A DNA stretch of 64,000 nt from Chloropicon primus. Its lineage: Eukaryota > Chlorophyta > Chloropicophyceae > Chloropicales > Chloropicaceae. Both the position numbers and the translations under genes were made by a program. The notes beneath the pieces are model-generated. The model did not search any database. It was given only the letters and a program-made list of their open reading frames with translations, and had not been told where the DNA came from. Shown piece by piece: positions 1 through 10,755 of the stretch. Numbering within the stretch: the first letter of the stretch is position 1; the number at the start of each line of letters is the position of its first letter. The stretch lies in assembly GCA_023205875.1 (NCBI GenBank), contig CP060765.1:62001-126000 (forward strand), given 5' to 3'.

Positions 1-319
1 CCCAGTCAGAAGGTCTCTCCTTGAGCGTCCCGTTGTAGAAGAGTACTGGGACAGTTGGCCTGCAAGGAATGTAGGCAGAGGAAAGAAGCAAAAGCGCGTG
101 GGAGAAAGGTACAAGTCAGAGACGGATTCAATCCAATTCATGGTAAAAACCAAACTCTGTTGGAATGTCTTTGCACACAACCTTCCCCATGCTCTGCAGG
201 ACTTACTTGTGGAGGCCTGGCCCAGACTCCTTTGACTGGGATACCTCTGTCCGTCCATATCGTGTCACGCGTCCAGTCCCTCGCTTTGGTCTTCTAGTGA
301 ATGTATGTTTCTGTGGTAC
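1..319 (-). CDS. Partial unknown gene, two putative exons, cut by left edge
   Basis: Two open stretches on the minus strand join in frame across a good intron. The upstream exon spans about 319-207 and ends at a GTAAGT donor. The downstream exon starts at 59 after a CTTGCAG acceptor and runs off the window. The splice completes a Lys codon and keeps the frame (GPGLHK followed by PTVPVLFYNG). The upstream limit is a guess: a TTCAG acceptor just above 319 could mark another exon. I recognise no family. The GPG motif recalls sperm-tail PG-rich repeats, but one copy is not enough to claim it. Real coding is inferred only from splice signals and frame. Confidence 0.3.
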
Positions 320-459
320 CTGAATCCCAATGGTCCTTCTCCTTGTGTTGTGTCTCGTTGTGCCGCGCTCCTCCTCATGCCAAGGGTCTCGTCCTGCGGC
401 CTTCCTCCATCCTCCTCTCCTCTCTCCTCTTCTCCATCGGTCAATTGACGCAGTTCCAG

Positions 460-715
460 TGCAATACCATTTCCTTAACCAAAACCAAGGTGCATCCCAT
501 TTCCTTAAGTAAAACCAAGGTGCATCCCATTTTCTTAACCAAAACTAAGGTGAATCCCATTTCCTTAAGTAAAACCAAGGTGCATCCCATTTCCTTAAGT
601 AAAACCAAGGTGCATCCTATTTCCTTAAGTAAAACCAAGGTGAATCCCATTTCCTTAAGTAAAACCAAGGTGCATCCCATTTCCTTAAGTAAAACCAAGG
701 GATGCGAGAAAAACC
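460..715. repeat. 30-bp tandem repeat, about 8 copies
   Basis: A 30-bp unit containing TTCCTTAAGTAAAACCAAGG recurs at exact 30-bp spacing (AACCAAGG at about 484, 514, 544, 574, 604, 634, 664 and 694), with only a few substitutions. Because 30 is a multiple of three, both strands stay open and give spurious repetitive ORFs. It lies between the divergent partial gene on the left and the CEP131-like gene on the right, so I read it as an intergenic minisatellite. Confidence 0.9.
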
Positions 716-732
716 AAGGGAAAGATCCGATT

Positions 733-734
<2 letters not shown>

Positions 735-766
<32 letters not shown>
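735..766. repeat. Poly-T run (about 32 T)
   Basis: An uninterrupted T homopolymer directly follows the 30-bp array and precedes the CEP131-like gene by about 170 bp. The length may be uncertain in the assembly. No retroposed sequence is visible next to it, so I do not read it as a poly-A tail of an inserted element. Confidence 0.9.
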
Positions 767-934
767 CGGGATGTGTGTGTTGTGTTGTCCTGGTGTAGTG
801 ATGGTGTGTTGGACTGTGTTTGGATCCGAGTGAGTTCTTTTGTCTTCCCGCGGCAATTTGAATCTCCCCACCGCACGAACGGGGGGCGTCAGGCCTCAGG
901 ACTGGGAACGAGGGAGGGGACGGGCTTGGACACC

Positions 935-3585
935 ATGGAAGCGGCGACAGCCGTGAGTACTGAGAGCGGTAGGCAGTACCAGCACGAAACTGGGATGCAG
1001 GGGGAGCAAGATTTCGGTCTCTTCCTTCAAGACGTAAGGCTCACACCTCGGCAGGAAGTCTTGGACAAAAGTATTGCCTTCTGACACCACCCACTCTCTC
1101 ACTTCTCTCTTCAACTTGTTCTTCACCTTTATGCTTTGCTCCTGGCCGTGGTCTTCAGGTGGCTGCACGAGTCATCCAGCATCACTACTTGCAGTGGAAG
1201 GGAAGGAGGACGGCCAAGATGGACGACTTGAGTGCGGACCTAGGCGGCGTGGGAGCGGAAGGAGGCAAGGGCCTGTCTGGTGCTGGCCAAGGCAAAGCGT
1301 TTGTCCTGAGGCGGTCAAAGTCTCTGGAGGTTTCCACGACGGAGGTTTGCTTCGACACGGAGAGTGACATGGAGAGCGAGAGGGACGAGGAAATGCGTGG
1401 CGAGGTCAGCACCTCGCTGGGGAGAAGCGCGGAGTCCCCTCGGAGACGACTCACTTCTAGCTCTGAGGCAGAGGCAGTGGTGAAGAGTCCTGACCGTGTG
1501 CCAAGGAAGAGGACGCCCAAGGAGTTGCCGCATCGCTTGAAGGCGCTTAGGGAGAGGGACAGGAATGTCTTGTCCCGGTCTCAGGCGCGCAACGAGGAGA
1601 CTGCCGGGAAGCCTGGCTTTCTCCTGGACAACACCCACGACCTCCTCAAGTCCACGGACAAGCTTCAAGACATCCTGCAGTTCCTGAAAAGAGCTGACAC
1701 GAGCATCGATGTGGAGCAGTCCAAATCAAAGCCTGTTTTCAGGACCGCTTCGCCCAATGCGGACACGACGAGTCCTCCTGACACAAGCGCAAGGGCGACG
1801 GGCACGGTGTCGCCTTCGATACTCAGAATCAGCGCGAACCTCGAGAGGGTGGGGGAGTCTCTTGTCGGCCTCAGCAGCCAGAGGCCCTCCGAAGGAAAGG
1901 CGGGCAACGGACGAGTCTTGGAGGGGCTCCCCGCAGGGAACGGGGGCGAGGACTTGGGCACCGTGGAGCAGACTGAAGCGATTCAGAACGTCTGCAGTGG
2001 CGTGCACAACAAGGTCAAGGGCCTGCACAGCAGGATACAGATGCAAAAGGAGGCGATGGCCGACCTGGAGAATCAAGTAGATGAGGGCAAGAAGAGGGAA
2101 AAGAAGCTGGAAGCGGACTTCCTGGAAAGGATAACCCAAGCCTTGGACAAGCAGAGCAAGGAGCACGAGACATCCCTGAAGCGGCACTTGAGCTTCATCG
2201 ACCGCATCCTGAAGGACAAGGACTTGCTGTCCAAAAAGTGCGAGAAGCTTGCAGTCGAGCTGAAGAGCTTGGAGGAGATGTACAATAAGAAGATCGACAG
2301 GCTCCAGACGCAGTGGGCGATTGAGCTGAAGAAGCAGAAGGAGGTGTGGCAATCCGCGGAAAAGGCGAGGAGGGAGGCTTGGCTCTCTGAGAAGACGAGG
2401 GAGATCAAGGAGCTTACCATCAAGGGCCTCGAGCCCGAGATTCAGCGCCTGATTCAAAAGAGCAAGGCAGACCTCGAGGACCTCGAATCTAAGCACGCCC
2501 TGGACATGAGGAAGAAGCTTGACGAGTGCAAGGACTACTACGACTCGTACATCCATTCCCTGCGGGACCAGTGGAGGCGCGAGAAGGACGACCTCATCGA
2601 GCATGAGCGGACGAACGCGTCAAGCAGGCTCAGGGAGCAAGGGGACAGATACGACTCGCAGATGGAGTCCCTCCGCATGAGGCTGGTGTCCGACTTTGAC
2701 TCGAAGCTGTCGTCTCTAGAGACTTCAAAGCGCGAGGAAAACTCTAGGAGCGAGAACACTTTGATGAGGCTGAGGCAAGAGCACGCCACGGAGGTCTCCA
2801 AGATGAATCAGGAGTTTGAGGAGAAAGCGAAGCAGCTCGACAGGGCCAATGACTTGGAGAAGGAAAGGATGAGGGAGAAGTTCGAGACCGAAAGGGAGGG
2901 CTGGAGGCAAATGATCGTGAAGAAGATCAAAGAAGAGTACGGGGAGAAGGAGAAGGAAATGAGGTCCAAGGTGCAACACGAAAGGAATGCCGAGCTTGAA
3001 ATGATCGTGACCAAGCTGGAACATGAAACGCAGATGACGAGGGAGAAGCTGCACGAAGAGTTTGAGATAAGGACAAAAGAGATGAAACGGGACCACGCCG
3101 AAGAAGTGAGGGAGCTCAAAGAGAGCAATCACAAGTTCTCAGAAAAGTATAGGGAGGCGGCGCAGCTCTCCCAGAGCAGCAAGAAGGAGATCACGTCCAT
3201 CCAGTCCCTGAACAAGGCTTCCGCGAGAGAGCTGGAGGTGAAAGCCGAGACAATCTCTTTCCTTGAGAAGCAGCTTGGGGCCACAAGGAAAGAGTCCTTG
3301 GAGAAAGAGAAGGAGATCAAGGCAATGTACGAGGACAAGGTCTGCATCTTGACCGAAAAAGTTTCGAGCTTTGGCCAGAGGGCCGAGAAGTCTGAAATCA
3401 AGTTGGAGGAGGCCGCGAACGAGATCAGTAGGCTGAAGGCAAAGAACAAGAGTGATATGCTGGAGGTAGAAGCGAGGGTGAAGGAAGCCATTACGAAGAG
3501 GGAGAATATCATTGCCCATCTCCAGAATCAGCTTGTCTCCCTGCAGCAGAACTTGGAGCAGACGGAGGGTCTCTTGGACCACTAG
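935..3585 (+). CDS. CEP131: CEP131/AZI1-like centriolar coiled-coil protein
   Basis: About 841 aa in two exons (935-1033 and 1159-3585). The GTAAGG donor and CTTCAG acceptor are both in phase. A rival donor (GTGAGT at 953) would shorten exon 1 by 27 codons. Straight after the junction is an IQ-like calmodulin-binding motif (ARVIQHHYLQWKGRR), then a disordered Ser/Arg-rich region, then almost continuous coiled coil from about residue 330 to the end. Blocks match animal CEP131 in order: LKRHLSFIDRIL, then REAWLSEKTREIKELTIKGLEPEIQRLI, and at the C-terminus VKEAITKREN followed by LEQTEGLLDH. CEP131 is a centriolar-satellite and transition-zone protein needed for cilia. Its presence suggests retained basal-body machinery, even if the cell has no visible flagella. 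Confidence 0.8.
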
Positions 3586-3662
3586 GCGACGACCGACGAG
3601 TCTATAATGTTCTTCTCCTCCTTTTGTGTAATATTCTTTTGTTACATTGGTACAAGGAAACT

Positions 3663-4465
3663 TCACGTTTTCGCGAAAAAGTTCAAGAATTCCTTGATGG
3701 ATATCTGGCCGTCTTCGTTCGTGTCCATGCTCTCAAAGACCGTGTCACACAGGTTGATGTCCATCAGACCCGTTCGATGAATTCCTTCCTTGAACTCAAA
3801 GATGTCCACGTGCCCGCTCTCGTCCAAGTCGTAGAGAGAAAAGAGCTCGATGAAGTCGCCCCTCTCCTGCTCAGTGAGCTTGCCCAGGACCCTCTTCTTA
3901 GCCTGAACCTGGCTGGGCAGTGATATCTTCAGAATCTTGTCGTATTGTGCCTCCTTTCCCCCCCTATTGGCGGCAAAATCACACAAGTCAGTAAGCAAAA
4001 GTATGGGCACGAGATGAAGAGCGTGGGCACCACCAAGTGCAGGGACGGGGATGGGGTCAGAGCGTGGCACTTACGGGTACAGTGTCTTCACGAGCTCCTT
4101 GAAAGATATCTTTCCATCTTTGTCAGAGTCAAGAAGAGAAATGTAGTCATTCAAGAACTTCTGCGCGTCCATAGACATGTGCTGCTTGAGGTTTTTACTC
4201 AACTCGGAGCGTCCAATATATCCGCTGCCGTCGAGGTCGATCTCATGGAACATCTCGTTCAGGAACTTCACGTCCGACACCGAGAAGGTCTAGAAAGGAA
4301 GCGAGAAACAAGTATTGTTTTAGAACAACAGAAAGAGAAGGCAAGAAGTAGGTTTTTTGCTCTGGGCAAACGATAGTGCTGAAGAAAACGTACCACACTG
4401 GTGAAATCATTCGCCTTGCAGGGCTTAATCCTGAAAGTCGTCTCCTTAGTCCTCTTGAGCACCAT
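3663..4465 (-). CDS. Four-EF-hand calcium-binding protein
   Basis: About 195 aa from three exons (4465-4394, 4289-4075, 3963-3663). Donors are GTACGT and GTAAGT, acceptors TTCTAG and AATAG, and phases agree. Four canonical EF-hand loops are visible: DLDGSGYIGRSE, DSDKDGKISFKE, DLDESGHVDIFE and DTNEDGQISIKE. Each has acidic residues at loop positions 1, 3, 5 and 12 and the conserved Gly. The N-terminal 35 residues are basic and non-EF. There is no kinase domain, so this is a calmodulin- or calcineurin-B-type sensor rather than a CDPK. Which of these it is cannot be settled by eye. It is convergent with the CEP131-like gene, with only 77 bp between the stops. Confidence 0.85.
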
Positions 4466-4516
4466 GGCCTCTGCTCTCCTTCCCCTTGCTAGGCCTTTCT
4501 TCCTCCGCCTCCTCAA

Positions 4517-6830
4517 CCCCCCTTTGATTGATTCGGAAGAATCTTGAATGAAATCAAGGGAAGAAATCTGAAAAGTAAAAAGGGAACAGGGAAGTGAACA
4601 AGGAAGTGTAACGCATACTCAAGGGGACCACTGCCCCAATTCACAGCAATGGAAAGCGAGAGCGGCACCCTCACTACGACACCCCCCTTTATTGCGACGA
4701 TTTGAGCATAAACCCAAACCAAGCTCATTTCAAAGCTCAATTGAACGAGGAAGTGTTCTGACGCAAAGGATTTCCATTTCTTCTTCCTTGTACTCGATGT
4801 TCGTGCTATCCCACCTGACGGAAAAGAACCTCAGCACGCCAGTAGTCTGGCGTCGCATTTTTTTCGAGACAGCTGTCTGCTTGAGCTCTAATCTCGATCT
4901 TAGGGTCACCACCGGCGGCTTTTTGACTTCATATATGCATTGATAAAGGATGTGGAATAGGTTAAAACCGAGCAGCAAAATCAGCAGTGGAGGTATTTAG
5001 AGCTTCCATGTCCGACTGAGTGAACGCGACAACCGAGTTATTTGCTGTGAAACACTCAGACAGGATTAATAATGTCTTAAACAACCAGCATTTGCATGTT
5101 TATCAAAAAAGATCTCATCCGGCAGTGAATAGCATTGCAAGCAAGAATAAGTTTCACAAACACACAATACTTTTTGGTTTTAAGAAAACATTGCGGACAA
5201 GGAAGAAATATATTAACATAAAATCATAGCAAAATATTAGTTATCTACACATTGATATGTTTCACAAATTTCTGCATTCAAAACTTTGTTCTAAACGTAA
5301 GCAGTTTGAGTTTTTAAAGAAATGATCGAGAGTGATGGTTCCACGTACAAGCCAGTCCGCCTTTTCTTTTCTCATGATGGAATGTTTAGATGGAAGTGAT
5401 ATGAACATATCTAGTCCTATAAAGCATGATTATGCAATGTCTCTTTTACCAATCAGTTTAGAAGCAAATAAAGCTTATATTTTAAAGATATTCTTTTTTA
5501 CACACAAAAATTAATATTTACCAGTTGCCCTCTTGATAACTTTAACTTGATGCGCTCTGCAGCTGAGAAAAATATCTATGCAATGCTTTCATAATTCATG
5601 GCATGATATATGTTTGCACCAAATGATATATTTCCCTTTCTTTATGCATCACGACTGCAATGATCATCACAAATTGATTTGTTGTGCGGAGGAAAATATG
5701 GAAAATTTTTAATGCATAATACATCTAGATGTGCAAGAAGAGAATGAGCACAGCACAAGAACAGTTTTTGTTTACCGTTTCGATAATAATATTATATCAA
5801 GCTGAAACGAATGAAACATGAACGAAGCATGTAATAGTTAGTGGGCGTACTTGATGTTGAGACGGCCGAAGAAAATCATTGCTTTGTATAAATACTTTTA
5901 TTGCAGATAGTTTCGTTTACTCTAAACCGACTATCAAACCAGTTTTGATTTCACGAGGCAAGACAGGCGTTGCTTGCCTATTCAAACACAAATGAAGGAA
6001 ACCCTTTTTTTTTTTCGGGTTGAAGCTTTCTGTTACAACTCGAAATACAAAAACTAAAGGACTGAATTGGAGATGTATTTCAGACATATTTTGCGTCATG
6101 GATACAGAACAAAAATTGGGGCACAAACGGATACCTATGATCGACTGGGATCTATTTTGCTTAGCTCTCTTTGCCCTTTCTCTGATTGCGGATTTGTTTT
6201 GACATCGCTGCCAATAAATATTGGCTTCAGTTCTAGAAAATGTTTCGTCTTCGTGGCAAGGTCGTTGGAACTGGGCGAAGCTATATATTTGTGACATCTC
6301 ACCGGATCAAGTTTGAAGGATTGTTTTCTTGCGAGCTTGTGAAGACCACCTTGATTGCTTATTATCCGCATTAGGTATTCTACACATCACGGTTTCTGTG
6401 CAACTAGATATATATTGGTATCAGAAGGGCACAAACGTCAAGATAGCTCTTGTTTGTCCATTCGTAACTCCTTGCTGCCAAGCTGACTAGGTAGCTGACT
6501 TCCACTGGCTCTACCGCCAGATTGTCCTGGAGACCAACCAAACCCTTTGGGTTCACAACCGCCGTAGACGAACTAGTCTCGTTGGCGTCGGCATGCGCGC
6601 TGAATTTTGTCTTTGGCCCCTCTTGTAATTGATTAGCGTTTGCTTGGGCCGTTTGCAGGATATCATATAATTGATATTTTCCCGCAATTAATGATAACTG
6701 ATGGATCCTTTTAGCCGCACCTACAAAGACTGGCAACAGCGACGATGCTAATCTTCATTCTTTTCACTTTGAAGGGTTTTTGTTACAAAAAAGCTCATTT
6801 ATTCATCTTCTTTTTTTTTTTACGGTTTGG
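4517..6830. other. AT-rich gene-poor island
   Basis: About 2.3 kb whose base composition is clearly AT-richer than the flanking genes (long A/T runs, few CpG). It holds no ORF with family resemblance. A 110-codon minus-strand ORF at 6404-6736 is open and slightly less AT-rich, but I recognise nothing in it. Parts of both edges must be UTR of the EF-hand gene (left) and of GME (right). I saw no terminal inverted repeats, target-site duplication or organellar gene fragment. It may be a decayed insertion or a local composition change. Confidence 0.7.
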
Positions 6831-6856
6831 GTTCTCCTGATGAAGGAGGCTTGTCT

Positions 6857-8008
6857 TTACTTCTTTACCTCGTTGGCGAACTCAGAGGCGTCGTCTGCAC
6901 GGAGAGATCCGAGGTCCTTTGGTGCAGAGGTCTGGACGATGTGGCTCGAGGCATACTTGGAGATGTCTCCTCCCTCCTTCTCAAGCTGGCTTTTGATCCA
7001 GAAGTAGGTGATCCTGAGGCCGTCGGCAAGCTTCACGGATGGCTCCCAGCCAAGCTTTTCTTGGATGAGGGAGTTCTCAGAGTTCCTTCCTCTGACGCCC
7101 TCTGGGCCTGGGATGTGCTTCATGGTCATCTTCTTCTCCTCGAAGCCCATGACGAGGGTCATCATCTCGTTCATGGAGACCTGCTCGGTGGTTCCCAAGT
7201 TGAGAGGCTCTCTGAAGTCGGACTTGGTGATCCTGAGGATTCCCTCGACGCAGTCGTCGATGAAGGTGAAGGACCTCGTCTGCTTTCCGTCACCCCACAT
7301 CTCCACGACGTCCCCAGAGGTCAAGATCTTCCTGCAGAAGGCGGCTGGGGCCTTCTCCCTTCCCCCCTTCCAGGTTCCGTATGGCCCGTAGATGTTATGG
7401 AAGCGGGCGATCCTGCACTCCATCTCGAAGTCCTTTCCGTAGTGCATGTAGATCTCCTCGGACGCGAGCTTCTCGAGCCCGTAGGCGTCCTGAGGGGCGG
7501 CAGGCCAGGCATCGCTCTCCTTGAGTCCACCTCCCTCAACCTCGACGTCGGTCTGCTTGTGCTCAGGGTAGATGCAAGCCGAGGAGGCGTAGAAGACCCT
7601 CTTGGCCCCGCACCTCCTGGCGGCCTCCAGGACGTTGAAGGAGATCATGGTGTTGTTATACATGATCACACCGTGGTTGCTCTGGATGAATCCCATGCCA
7701 CCCATGTCCGCGGCGAGGTTGAAGACGTGCTCGCAGTCCTTGCAGACCTTCATGCAGTTGTCGAACACGCGCAAGTCAACGAGGTGGAACTCGTTGCAGA
7801 ACATCTCCTCCTCCATGTGCTCGTTCCTCTTCCAATCGCAGGCCACGATGTAGTGCCCCTCCTCCTTCAGCCTCTTGGCGAGGTGCGAGGCGATGAACCC
7901 TCCCGCACCAGTGATGCATATCTTGAGGCCAGACTTCTCCGGCCAGTATGGCTCGAAGCTGTACTTGGCCAGCTTGCTCACCTCCTCCTTCGTGTACACA
8001 AGGCTCAT
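6857..8008 (-). CDS. GME: GDP-mannose 3,5-epimerase
   Basis: A 383-aa single-exon gene of the plant-length GME type. The enzyme converts GDP-D-mannose to GDP-L-galactose (and GDP-L-gulose), the committed branch to ascorbate through the Smirnoff-Wheeler pathway and a source of L-galactose for cell-surface polysaccharide. It is an extended short-chain dehydrogenase. The Rossmann motif GAGGFIASHLAK lies near residue 34, SSACIYPE in the middle, and YGLEK carries the catalytic Tyr and Lys. The RFHNIYGPYGTWKGGREKAP stretch is diagnostic of GME. There is no targeting peptide, so it should be cytosolic. The start is the first ATG, in a good context, just downstream of a CATT-repeat leader. Confidence 0.97.
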   Translation of the reverse strand: MSLVYTKEEVSKLAKYSFEPYWPEKSGLKICITGAGGFIASHLAKRLKEEGHYIVACDWKRNEHMEEEMFCNEFHLVDLRVFDNCMKVCKDCEHVFNLAADMGGMGFIQSNHGVIMYNNTMISFNVLEAARRCGAKRVFYASSACIYPEHKQTDVEVEGGGLKESDAWPAAPQDAYGLEKLASEEIYMHYGKDFEMECRIARFHNIYGPYGTWKGGREKAPAAFCRKILTSGDVVEMWGDGKQTRSFTFIDDCVEGILRITKSDFREPLNLGTTEQVSMNEMMTLVMGFEEKKMTMKHIPGPEGVRGRNSENSLIQEKLGWEPSVKLADGLRITYFWIKSQLEKEGGDISKYASSHIVQTSAPKDLGSLRADDASEFANEVKK

Positions 8009-8040
8009 CTTCTCTCCTCTTCGTCTCGTCTTTGTCTTTC

Positions 8041-8067
8041 ATTCATTCATTCATTCATTCATTAGAG
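8041..8067. repeat. (ATTC)n microsatellite in GME leader
   Basis: Six or so ATTC units lie 33 bp upstream of the GME start. The same tetranucleotide recurs near 49065-49088 (upstream of the NF-YA gene) and 55290-55316 (in an intron). The rest of 8068-8600 holds only (CA)n, (CGT)n and purine-rich low-complexity sequence with no supportable gene. Confidence 0.8.
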
Positions 8068-8422
8068 AGAGAGGGAGAGAGAACCCATCAGTCAGTCTCA
8101 TCCTGGTTGGAGTTCCTGCACGACGACGACGCGGCATGGCGAAGAAGCAGAAGCGGTTTTCCTTCATCCTCGCGACACAAACGCACACACACACACACAA
8201 CACAAGCAAACACCACCAAGCAAGAAGAAAGAGCGAACAACCGATCCAAGGGACCTCCATCCACAACGTGGCCATGGCCATGGTCGTGGTCCTGGGTGGA
8301 CGCCGGATGGTGGCGGAGCTGGAATCAAGCCAAAAGAAAAAAAGAAAAGAGAGAGAGAATTGCGTGACGGAGAGAGAAAAGACGAAGGAAAGACGAGGGT
8401 ACCACCGCGGTAGGTCACTCAC

Positions 8423-8463
<41 letters not shown>

Positions 8464-8717
8464 TGTGTTTTGTGGCTGCCGCCTTTTTCTTTTTTTCTTT
8501 CCGCTTTTTGTGAACCACATTTTCTGAAACGTCCATATTGGGTGTACATATACGTACACCCTAGGAACGACACGATCTCTTCCTCTTCCAGCAGAACACT
8601 GGAGGACGAGGACGAGGCACGTGAGGAGGACAAGGGACGAGAACGAGGCGGACGTGAGGAGGGAAGAGAGGGTTGGGGGGTGAGAGAGGGTGAGGGTTGG
8701 AAGCGTCTTTTCGTGAT

Positions 8718-8743
8718 CTTTCGATAGAGGGGTCGCTTGATTG
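8718..8743 (+). promoter_or_regulatory. Dispersed leader element, copy in 181-bp repeat 1
   Basis: CTTTCG, then 14 nt with core GAGGGGTCG, then TGATTG. It is preceded by GCGTCTTTTCG, like other copies. The downstream arm is degenerate compared with the CGAAAG of the best copies. It lies 313 bp upstream of the MFS start. Confidence 0.55.
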
Positions 8744-8897
8744 CTACGACCCTGGGGTGTGCGAGTGAGGACACGAGGACACGAGGACGAGGACGAGGCA
8801 CGTGAGGAGGACAAGGGACGAGAACGAGGCGGACGTAAGGAGGGAAGAGAGGGTTGGGGGGTGAGAGAGGGTGAGGGTTGGAAGCGTCTTTTGTGAT

Positions 8898-8923
8898 CTT
8901 TCGATAGAGGGGTCGCTTGATTG
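8898..8923 (+). promoter_or_regulatory. Dispersed leader element, copy in 181-bp repeat 2
   Basis: This 26-bp element is identical to the copy 180 bp upstream, 133 bp before the MFS start codon. A GTGAGG about 25 nt upstream and a GGCTAG near 9040 could bound a 5'UTR intron containing it. Confidence 0.55.
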
Positions 8924-9055
8924 CTACGACCCTGGGGTGTGCGAGTGAGGACACGAGGACACGAGGACGAGGCGCACGTGAGGAGGACAAGGGGGGATTG
9001 TGAAGTGTGAGGTCGTCGTCGACGGGTGGGGACTCGGCTAGTCGTCGTGTTCGTG

Positions 9056-10712
9056 ATGAGTGAATTTGAGGGAAGGTCGAGCACCTCCGGGGAGGAGAGT
9101 GAGTTGACGACGCGGGAGAAGGCCGTGGTGATTGCGATGATGACAAGCGTCTCCTTCAGCTCCAACATCACCATAAGCCTCGTCCTCCCGTTCCTTCCGC
9201 AGGAGATCAACGCGCTGGGGCTTCCGGGGCAGCTGCTCACCGGGTTCATCTTTGCCATATTTCCATTCATGTAAGTGCGTGCGTGAGTGTGGCTGCGTGA
9301 TGTACCCTTCCTTCTTTTGCGTGTGCCCGCTGCTGACACCGCTTGGACTCTCCCTCTGCCCTGCGCGCGCGCACAGGATACTTGTTCTCTCACCGTTGTG
9401 CAACTTACTGGCCAAGAGGCTAGGGAGGGTGTTCCTCCTGTACGCCGGCGTGCCACTGCAAACCGTGACCGTCGTAGTGTTCGGCCTGTCGAAGATGGCG
9501 TGCAAGAATCCAAAGGGGGTTATCGGAATGTTTCTCGTGAGCAGGGGCTTGCAGGGCTTCGGGGCAGCCATGGCGAACCTTGCCATCTTCGCCATTGTTG
9601 CCGAGACCTTCCCCAACTCCTTGGGAAAGGTGATGGGTCTGAACGAAGTCATTATTGGGATAGGCTTCATGACCGGACCGGTGCTCGGGAGTTTGCTTTA
9701 CACGTCGGGCGGGTTCTCTCTCCCTTTTTTGGCCGCCTCGGGCTTGCTGGCACTGTCTTTCCCCTTTGTGATCCTGTACCACAGGCTGCACAACAAGAGG
9801 AGGCTGACGATCACGAGCTACCACCACATCGGGAGCTCTGGGGACCGCGGCGCGGCGGTGGGGGCGGAGGAAAACCTCGTTGATTTCACTTCCGGGGAGG
9901 AGAAGCAAAACGGAATGTCCTTCCTCGACCAGGTCTGGGGGGTACTGACGTGGAGAGTGATGGTGACGGCCGCTGTGCTGCTGCTCGGGACGGGTGCATT
10001 CGGTTGGGTGGAGACCATCCTTTCCCTTCACTTGCAGGACGACCTTAACGTGAAGGACAAGTACATCGGGGTCATCTTCGCGGTGATCAACGTCACCTAC
10101 TCTGGCTTTGGCCCGTTTGTCGGGGCGCTGGCTGACACGTGCGGCTACAAACCCATCATGGTCGGGGGACTCATGCTGAGCGGGCTGTCTTTCGTGCTCC
10201 TGGGGCCTGCTGCCACGAAAGTCGGGGACGAGGCGGGTCTGCAAGCGCAGAGGTACTGGGAAGTAGCTCTCCTTGGTCTTTTCGGGGCCTTCCAGTCCCT
10301 CTGCATGATCCCCACACTTCCTGCCATGAAGGAGAGCGTGGGGGGGAAGCTGGATCAGCACACCGTGAATACAATCGTGATGATCTTCAACCAGTTCCAG
10401 AACACAGGGCTGATGTTTAGCCCCCCCGTAAGTGGAGCTCTGAGCCCTGCTATTGGCTGGGAATACACCATGGCAATCTACGGCTCGGTGTGCTTGGGGG
10501 TTGGCATCTTTGCGTCCGCGGTGTTCTGGACGTATGGCGGGGTGCCCGAAGAGGAGGCGGTCTATGAACCAGTATCGCCGTACGCAAGCACCGAGCCCTT
10601 GCTAGTTCCTCGAACGCAAAGCGACCTCGAGCATATGGAATCGTCTCATTCTTTCTCTCGGAGCCACTCTTTGCAGTCCCCGATCAACTACTGCAGTCCC
10701 CGGGGCGGGTGA
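9056..10712 (+). CDS. MFS transporter, SLC18 (vesicular amine)-like
   Basis: 516 aa from two exons (9056-9270 and 9377-10712). The GTAAGT donor and GCACAG acceptor split an ATG codon and restore frame. The fold is a 12-helix major facilitator with a loop of about 60 residues between the two six-helix halves. The first helix starts after REKAVV, and the cytoplasmic motif-A position is CNLLAKRLGRVFLL. Helix 4-5 features SRGLQGFGAAMANLAIFAIV and the antiporter-like GIGFMTGPVLGSLLY resemble SLC18/SLC18B1 proteins, which are H+ antiporters of amines. The substrate cannot be read from sequence. It is convergent with the FBXO21-like gene (43 bp between stops). A tandem 181-bp duplication lies just upstream. 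Confidence 0.8.
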
Positions 10713-10755
10713 AAAACGCTTCAAAAACGCTTATAATACAAAACTTTTCGGGTCT

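Larger units (their letters stand above)
8602..8992. repeat. 181-bp tandem duplication upstream of MFS gene
   Basis: Copy 1 (8602-8782) and copy 2 (8783-about 8963) are nearly identical, and a third copy is started (about 8962-8992). The unit begins with GAGGACGAGGACGAGG and ends with CTGGGGTGTGCGAGTGAGG. Each full copy holds one instance of the dispersed palindromic element (8718-8743 and 8898-8923). The duplication sits directly upstream of the MFS start at 9056, so it doubles a likely leader or promoter segment. Confidence 0.9.

Noticed and set aside
301-798. 165-codon plus-strand and 85-codon minus-strand ORFs with ten-residue repeats
   Set aside because: They are produced by the 30-bp minisatellite, whose length is a multiple of three, so both strands stay open.
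6416-6427. Ten-base match to the initiator-tRNA primer binding site used by Copia-type LTR elements (TGGTATCAGA)
   Set aside because: No LTR pair, no capsid or polymerase coding sequence and no terminal CA directly before it. A chance match in AT-rich DNA is as likely.
6827-8065. 412-codon plus-strand ORF
   Set aside because: It is antisense to GME, whose motifs are complete.
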